This document shows, piece by piece, positions 32,089 to 35,622 of a DNA stretch of 35,622 bases. The notes beneath the pieces are model-generated. The model made no database searches and was not told the DNA's origin. It was given only the letters and a program-made list of their open reading frames with translations. The stretch's first letter is position 1, and each line of letters begins with the position of its first letter. Location: positions 1 through 35,622 of the forward strand of contig CAYWUY010000030.1 in NCBI GenBank assembly GCA_964461535.1, given 5' to 3'. Position numbers and translations under genes: made by a program. The DNA is from Flavipsychrobacter sp964461535 (GTDB taxonomy: Bacteria; Bacteroidota; Bacteroidia; Chitinophagales; Chitinophagaceae).

Positions 32089-32856
32089 ATGTTTAGAAAA
32101 TACAGTTGCTTAGTTTTATTGTTATTCACTGCTACTTTTTCGTGTAAGAAAAAGGATAATAATTCAGTGACACCCACCTCAACTAGTACTAGTTTAAAAA
32201 TTCAGTTTGAGAATACCGTAGATGGTAATCCTATTGTATTAAAAACTGACTCAGTAAATGGTATGTATGTAAATGCAAACAATGATAAGTATTTCGTGAC
32301 TATACTCAAATATTATGTAAGTAATTTTGAGTTTATTAGCAAAAGTGGTACTAATGCATCAGTTTCCTACTATAAATTAGTAGATCAAGGGGATACCTCA
32401 ACATGTCATTTTACTTTAAATAGTATTCCCAATGGTACCTATGATAGTATAAGGTTTACGTTGGGTATAGATTCTTTAAATAATCACTCAGGGCCACAAG
32501 AAGGAGACCTAGATCCTATATTGGGCATGTTGTGGGCATGGAAAACCGGTTATACTTTCTTTAAGCATGAGGGTATGTATATAGATGATACAGGTAAACT
32601 ATCCATATTCGTCTATCATTATGGTACCGATTATGCTAGAACTACAGTTACTTTACCACTATCTAACTTTACCCTGAGTGGCACCCAAAAGACTGCAACC
32701 ATAAAGTTTGATTTAAATAAACTATATAGTAGTCCTACAAAAGTTAGTTTTGATGAATTTCATGTTATACAGTCATTTAATTTAGATGATAGAAGGTGGA
32801 TTGATCAGTTAAAAGGTAATTTTAATCAATCATTTGAGGTGTCAAAAGTGGAATAA
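32089..32856 (+). CDS. MbnP-like lipoprotein
   Basis: 255-residue lipoprotein with signal ending TATFSC. After a Ser/Thr linker it shows the MbnP family pattern: SLKIQFENTVDGNPI, then KYFVTILKYYVSNFEF, YDSIRFTLGIDSLNNHSGPQEGDLDPILGM, and the LWAWKTGYTFFKHEG block with W149 and W151. In methanobactin operons MbnP binds copper after its partner MbnH oxidises one tryptophan to kynurenine. The gene is 4 bases ahead of an MbnH-like di-heme gene, so the same chemistry is a fair inference here. No methanobactin precursor, TonB receptor or other copper gene is adjacent. A lone cysteine (C106) follows the lipid Cys. Confidence 0.8.
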   Translation: MFRKYSCLVLLLFTATFSCKKKDNNSVTPTSTSTSLKIQFENTVDGNPIVLKTDSVNGMYVNANNDKYFVTILKYYVSNFEFISKSGTNASVSYYKLVDQGDTSTCHFTLNSIPNGTYDSIRFTLGIDSLNNHSGPQEGDLDPILGMLWAWKTGYTFFKHEGMYIDDTGKLSIFVYHYGTDYARTTVTLPLSNFTLSGTQKTATIKFDLNKLYSSPTKVSFDEFHVIQSFNLDDRRWIDQLKGNFNQSFEVSKVE

Positions 32857-32860
32857 TAAA

Positions 32861-33916
32861 ATGAAGAAGTTATTTTCAATATCAGTTTTAGTACTAATAT
32901 TTATAATTATTTTAAGTAGTGAGGCTTGCAAGAAAGACCCCAATCCAAATGACGTAACAACGACGCCTTACAATTTAGTTATACCTAAGGGGCTGCCTAA
33001 AATGGCAATACCTGACAATAATCTATTAACTGTAGAGGGTGTGGCTTTAGGTAGAAAATTATTTTATGATCCAATTCTATCTGCCTCAAAAACAATGAGT
33101 TGTGCTACATGTCATATGCCTAAATATGCTTTTACAGATAGCACCAATCAGTTTAGTACTGGTATAGATGGTATTATGGGCAATAGAAATTCAATGCCAA
33201 TATTTAATCTAGGTTTTCAGAAGAACTTTTTTTGGGATGGGGGAGCTATTGGTTTAGAAAATCAATCAATAGCGCCTATACAAAACGAAATAGAAATGCA
33301 TGAAACACTTCCTAATGTAATAAGAAAGTTAAATGCACACCCTGAATATCCTGCATTATTTAAAAAAGCATTTGGTGGCGATACAATAAATACTTCAATG
33401 CTGATGAAGGCAATTGCTCAGTTTGAAAGGACAATAATTTCTGGTAATTCTAAATACGACAAGTATGTAAGAGGTGAGGCAACCCTTACCAGTCAAGAAT
33501 TAAATGGATTAGCAATATACGAAGATCCTAATAAAGGAGACTGCACCCATTGCCATACTTTGGGTAGCACTTTTACCGATTTTGAATTTAGAAATAATGG
33601 TGTAGATAGTATATCAGCTGATGCCGGAAGGTATAGAATTACCCTAAACCCTGCGGATAGTGGTAAGTTTAAAACGCCAAGCTTAAGAAATATTGAATTG
33701 ACAGCACCATATATGCATGATGGTCGTTTTAAAACGTTGAAAGAATGTATGGATCATTACAATACAGGTTTTCATTATGCTAAAAATCTAGATCCATTGC
33801 TTAGAGTACAGCCAAAAGGTAGAATGACAAATCAAGAAATGGAGGATGTAATTGCATTTATGAAAACATTAACCGACGTTGAGTTTACAACTAATGCAGC
33901 ATATCAAAAGCCATAA
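32861..33916 (+). CDS. MbnH-like di-heme cytochrome c peroxidase family lipoprotein
   Basis: 351 residues from ATG 32861; a TTG at 32834 would overlap the previous gene. Lipoprotein-type signal ends SSEAC. Two heme c attachment motifs, CATCH (C81, C84, H85) and CTHCH (C228, C231, H232), mark the two domains of the bacterial cytochrome c peroxidase/MauG fold. Other landmarks: ALGRKLFYDPILSASKTMSC, FNLGFQKNFFWDGG, and the C-terminal TPSLRNIELTAPYMHDGRFKTL region. Pairing with an MbnP-like gene 4 bases upstream favours an MbnH-type tryptophan oxidase over a plain peroxidase. A plain peroxidase cannot be ruled out from sequence. No terminator is evident before the L31 promoter. Confidence 0.88.
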   Translation: MKKLFSISVLVLIFIIILSSEACKKDPNPNDVTTTPYNLVIPKGLPKMAIPDNNLLTVEGVALGRKLFYDPILSASKTMSCATCHMPKYAFTDSTNQFSTGIDGIMGNRNSMPIFNLGFQKNFFWDGGAIGLENQSIAPIQNEIEMHETLPNVIRKLNAHPEYPALFKKAFGGDTINTSMLMKAIAQFERTIISGNSKYDKYVRGEATLTSQELNGLAIYEDPNKGDCTHCHTLGSTFTDFEFRNNGVDSISADAGRYRITLNPADSGKFKTPSLRNIELTAPYMHDGRFKTLKECMDHYNTGFHYAKNLDPLLRVQPKGRMTNQEMEDVIAFMKTLTDVEFTTNAAYQKP

Positions 33917-33930
33917 TTCTGAGTTCTTTT

Positions 33931-33961
33931 TTTGTTAAAGCGAAAAAAATACTTACTTTTG
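33931..33961 (+). promoter_or_regulatory. Promoter of the L31 gene, full consensus
   Basis: TTTG (33931-33934), 19 bases, TACTTTTG (33954-33961). This is the best complete match to the Bacteroidota promoter in the window. The predicted start is near 33968, giving a leader of about 40 bases before the L31 ATG. Confidence 0.85.
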
Positions 33962-33978
33962 CAACTCTTAAAATAACC

Positions 33979-34007
33979 GCATGGCAAAATCCATGCACAA
34001 AACATAA
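33979..34007 (+). promoter_or_regulatory. L31 leader: 6-bp hairpin and eight-codon upstream ORF
   Basis: GCATGG (33979-33984) and CCATGC (33991-33996) form a perfect stem with a 6-base loop. ATG 33981 inside that stem opens an ORF reading M-A-K-S-M-H-K-T and stopping at 34005-34007, only 3 bases before the L31 ATG and in the same frame. This may be a leader peptide or a binding site for autoregulation, as known for other L31 leaders. It may also be chance. Confidence 0.4.
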
Positions 34008-34010
34008 AAA

Positions 34011-34262
34011 ATGAAAAAAGGACTTCATCCGGAAAGTTACCGCCTAGTAGTATTTAAAGATACATCTAACGATACTACATTTTTAACTCGTTCTTCTGCT
34101 CCAACAAGAGAAACTATCATTTGGGAAGATGGAAATGAGTATCCAGTAATTAAAGTCGAGATTTCTAATACTTCTCACCCTTTTTATACTGGTAAATCAG
34201 TTTTCGTAGATACAGCAGGTCGTATCGAAAAATTCAACAAGCGTTACGGAAAGAAAAAATAA
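34011..34262 (+). CDS. rpmE2: 50S ribosomal protein L31, type B
   Basis: 83-residue ribosomal protein of the large subunit. It begins MKKGLHPESYRLVVFKDTSN and has GKSVFVDTAGRIEKFNKRYGKK at its end. It has no cysteine, so it lacks the CxxC zinc site of type A L31; this is the zinc-independent form, the usual and often the only L31 in Bacteroidota. Perfect promoter upstream, strong terminator downstream, highly basic C-terminus. Start at ATG 34011 agrees with the family N-terminus. Confidence 0.97.
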   Translation: MKKGLHPESYRLVVFKDTSNDTTFLTRSSAPTRETIIWEDGNEYPVIKVEISNTSHPFYTGKSVFVDTAGRIEKFNKRYGKKK

Positions 34263-34301
34263 TAGTAATTCACTCTTATTTTATCTTGTATATAGTATTG
34301 A

Positions 34302-34327
34302 AAATCCCGACTTTTGTCGGGATTTTT
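34302..34327 (+). terminator. Terminator of the L31 gene
   Basis: AAATCCCGAC (34302-34311) pairs perfectly with GTCGGGATTT (34316-34325) around TTTT, followed by more T. It lies 40 bases after the L31 stop and 20 bases before the next ATG. Confidence 0.93.
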
Positions 34328-34346
34328 ATTTTATAAGATTTTCAAC

Positions 34347-35531
34347 ATGAGTTATATTTTATTTGATACATCATGGCAAAAATTATTGCCATTTACTCAT
34401 ACAAGAGCGGTTGCAGATATTTTGTGCGGAATAATGACTATGCGCGAGCGTTGGCATAAATGCTTTGGGATAAATGAAAGTGGTACACTAACTTCTAATA
34501 CAGCTCAATTAAGATATGATGAAATTAGCATTGAAGGAGATGTAACCTATTTGAATGCTCATGTTTTTGTTAATACGGACATCTCAAAAGCTATTTCTAA
34601 TCTGAAAATAGGTGAAAAGCTTGAAAGAAATGGTGTAGTAATAGCTGCAAAGGGTATGCACTATTCAGTTTTGGAAGATTTTTTGGCTGCTTTATCTAAT
34701 TATGTAGTTGTTGAATACAGTAGTGAAGTAATGTATTTAGAAAATGTATGGGATATATTTTCTTTGAATGATGCGGCAATTAGGCAAGACTATAATGTCT
34801 TAACTAAAGATAGAGTGTCTCAAAATATTCCTGAAGGGGTAACAGTTGTTGGCAGTGAAATATTTATAGAAGAAGGAGCCGCAATTATGCCGGGAACTGT
34901 TATTAACACAAATAGTGGACCTGTTTATTTGGCTAAAGATGCTGAAATATGGGAGGGCTGTATGCTTAGAGGGCCTATTGCCATTGGTGAGCATAGTGTA
35001 TTGAAAATGTCTGCTAAGGTATATGGTGCTACAACCATAGGTGCAGGTAGTAAAGTTGGAGGGGAAGTAAGTAATGTAGTGTTTTTTGCCAATAGCAATA
35101 AAGGTCATGATGGATTTTTAGGTAATGCAGTAATAGGGGAGTGGTGTAATTTGGGTGCCGATACAAACGCGTCAAATCTTAAGAATAACTATGATGAAGT
35201 TAAGATTTGGGATGAAACAAAAGGTGAATTAATAAAAACTGGTTTGACTTTTTGTGGTCTAATCATGGGAGATCACTCTAAGTGTGGTATTAATACAATG
35301 TTTAATACTGGAACTGTTGTGGGAGTTTCATGCAACATATACGGAGGAGATTTTCCTGATAAGTTTATGCCATCGTTTTCTTGGGGAGGAACAAGTTTTG
35401 TAAGATACCAGTTTGATAAAGCTATGGATACTGCAGATAGAATGATGGCTAGGCGTAAAAAGAAAATGACTATTGGTGAAAGAAAGATGTACGAGGCAAT
35501 ATATGATGATAGTAAAAAGTACTTTGTTTAG
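34347..35531 (+). CDS. GlmU-like protein: NTP_transf_4 domain plus left-handed beta-helix
   Basis: 394-residue cytoplasmic protein from ATG 34347; a TTG at 34314 lies in the terminator hairpin. Residues 1 to about 150 are the divergent NTP_transf_4 domain (LFDTSWQKLLPFTHTRAVADILCGIMTMRERW) and lack the classic GxGTRM nucleotide loop of true GlmU. From about residue 170 hexapeptide repeats build a left-handed beta-helix (IFIEEGAAIMPGTVI, AEIWEGCMLRGPIAIGEHS, AVIGEWCNLGADTNASNL). The family is a Bacteroidota sugar nucleotidyltransferase/acetyltransferase of uncertain substrate, often called GlmU-like. It stands behind the L31 terminator, and no separate promoter is evident, so some readthrough is likely. 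The remaining 91 bases to the window end show nothing I can call. Confidence 0.87.
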   Translation: MSYILFDTSWQKLLPFTHTRAVADILCGIMTMRERWHKCFGINESGTLTSNTAQLRYDEISIEGDVTYLNAHVFVNTDISKAISNLKIGEKLERNGVVIAAKGMHYSVLEDFLAALSNYVVVEYSSEVMYLENVWDIFSLNDAAIRQDYNVLTKDRVSQNIPEGVTVVGSEIFIEEGAAIMPGTVINTNSGPVYLAKDAEIWEGCMLRGPIAIGEHSVLKMSAKVYGATTIGAGSKVGGEVSNVVFFANSNKGHDGFLGNAVIGEWCNLGADTNASNLKNNYDEVKIWDETKGELIKTGLTFCGLIMGDHSKCGINTMFNTGTVVGVSCNIYGGDFPDKFMPSFSWGGTSFVRYQFDKAMDTADRMMARRKKKMTIGERKMYEAIYDDSKKYFV

Positions 35532-35622
35532 ATTTTAAATCAATAAACGGTCTATTTTCTATATTTTTTTCTTCTTTATAGAATTATTCTATGTTTATAC
35601 ATGGAATATACTCTAGTGTGAC

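Noticed and set aside
32861..33916. Methanobactin biosynthesis cluster
   Set aside because: No precursor peptide, MbnB or MbnC-like protein, or TonB receptor is adjacent; only the MbnP/MbnH-like pair is present.

Overview
The window looks like a core-genome stretch of an AT-rich member of the Bacteroidota, most likely Chitinophagaceae or a close relative. The signs are the protein families present (Bacteroidota-type LptD, DUF2851, DUF4476, fused two-oxoacid dehydrogenase E1, GlmU-like sugar nucleotidyltransferase, DUF3857-transglutaminase, cysteine-free L31), many Bacteroidota-type lipoprotein and secretion signals, and a repeated promoter motif of the form TAnnTTTG. A run of exactly 100 N inside metF shows a scaffolded draft assembly. 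I see no insertion sequence, prophage, CRISPR array or rRNA, and no stretch over 300 bases lacks a gene.

Layout. 1-3840 (minus): the start of a fused branched-chain/2-oxoacid dehydrogenase E1 and an LptD-like outer-membrane protein, divergent from an N-acetylmuramoyl-L-alanine amidase. 4948-6698: three tandem paralogous EGF-like lipoproteins closed by a strong terminator. 6811-10418: DUF2851, a convergent OsmC-like protein, an unknown secreted/outer-membrane protein and lipoyl synthase. 10596-13712: a surface-polysaccharide-type operon of a free receiver domain, a phosphoglycosyl transferase with its own N-terminal receiver-like region, a GT2 glycosyltransferase and DUF2461. It is preceded by two closely spaced dyads. 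13795-18231: secreted C1 peptidase, metF (gapped), a lone DUF58 protein and a DUF4476 protein. 18291-19725: TauE/SafE transporter, MoaD and MoaE. 19868-23937: dnaE and thioredoxin. 24023-24960 (minus): an AT-rich secreted YD-repeat-like gene beside a tRNA-CAT. 25133-28867: a large TPR/DUF3857/transglutaminase protein. 28870-31985 (minus): ligase-associated DNA-repair helicase and PdeM nuclease. 32089-33916: an MbnP-like lipoprotein with an MbnH-like di-heme protein. 34011-35531: L31 type B, then a GlmU-like protein.

Three themes go beyond routine annotation. First, the MbnP/MbnH pair suggests a copper-related maturation module in which a di-heme enzyme oxidises a tryptophan of its partner; here it stands outside any methanobactin cluster. 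Second, several genes have a TAnnTTTG box ending only 7-9 bases before the ATG, which predicts leaderless or nearly leaderless mRNAs; it also helps choose starts, because several longer TTG-start versions begin inside the promoter or a terminator. Third, expression signals are tightly packed: a terminator inside the convergent pdeM gene, a terminator whose T-run is also the metF -7 box, and a leader of rpmE2 with an eight-codon ORF folded into a hairpin.
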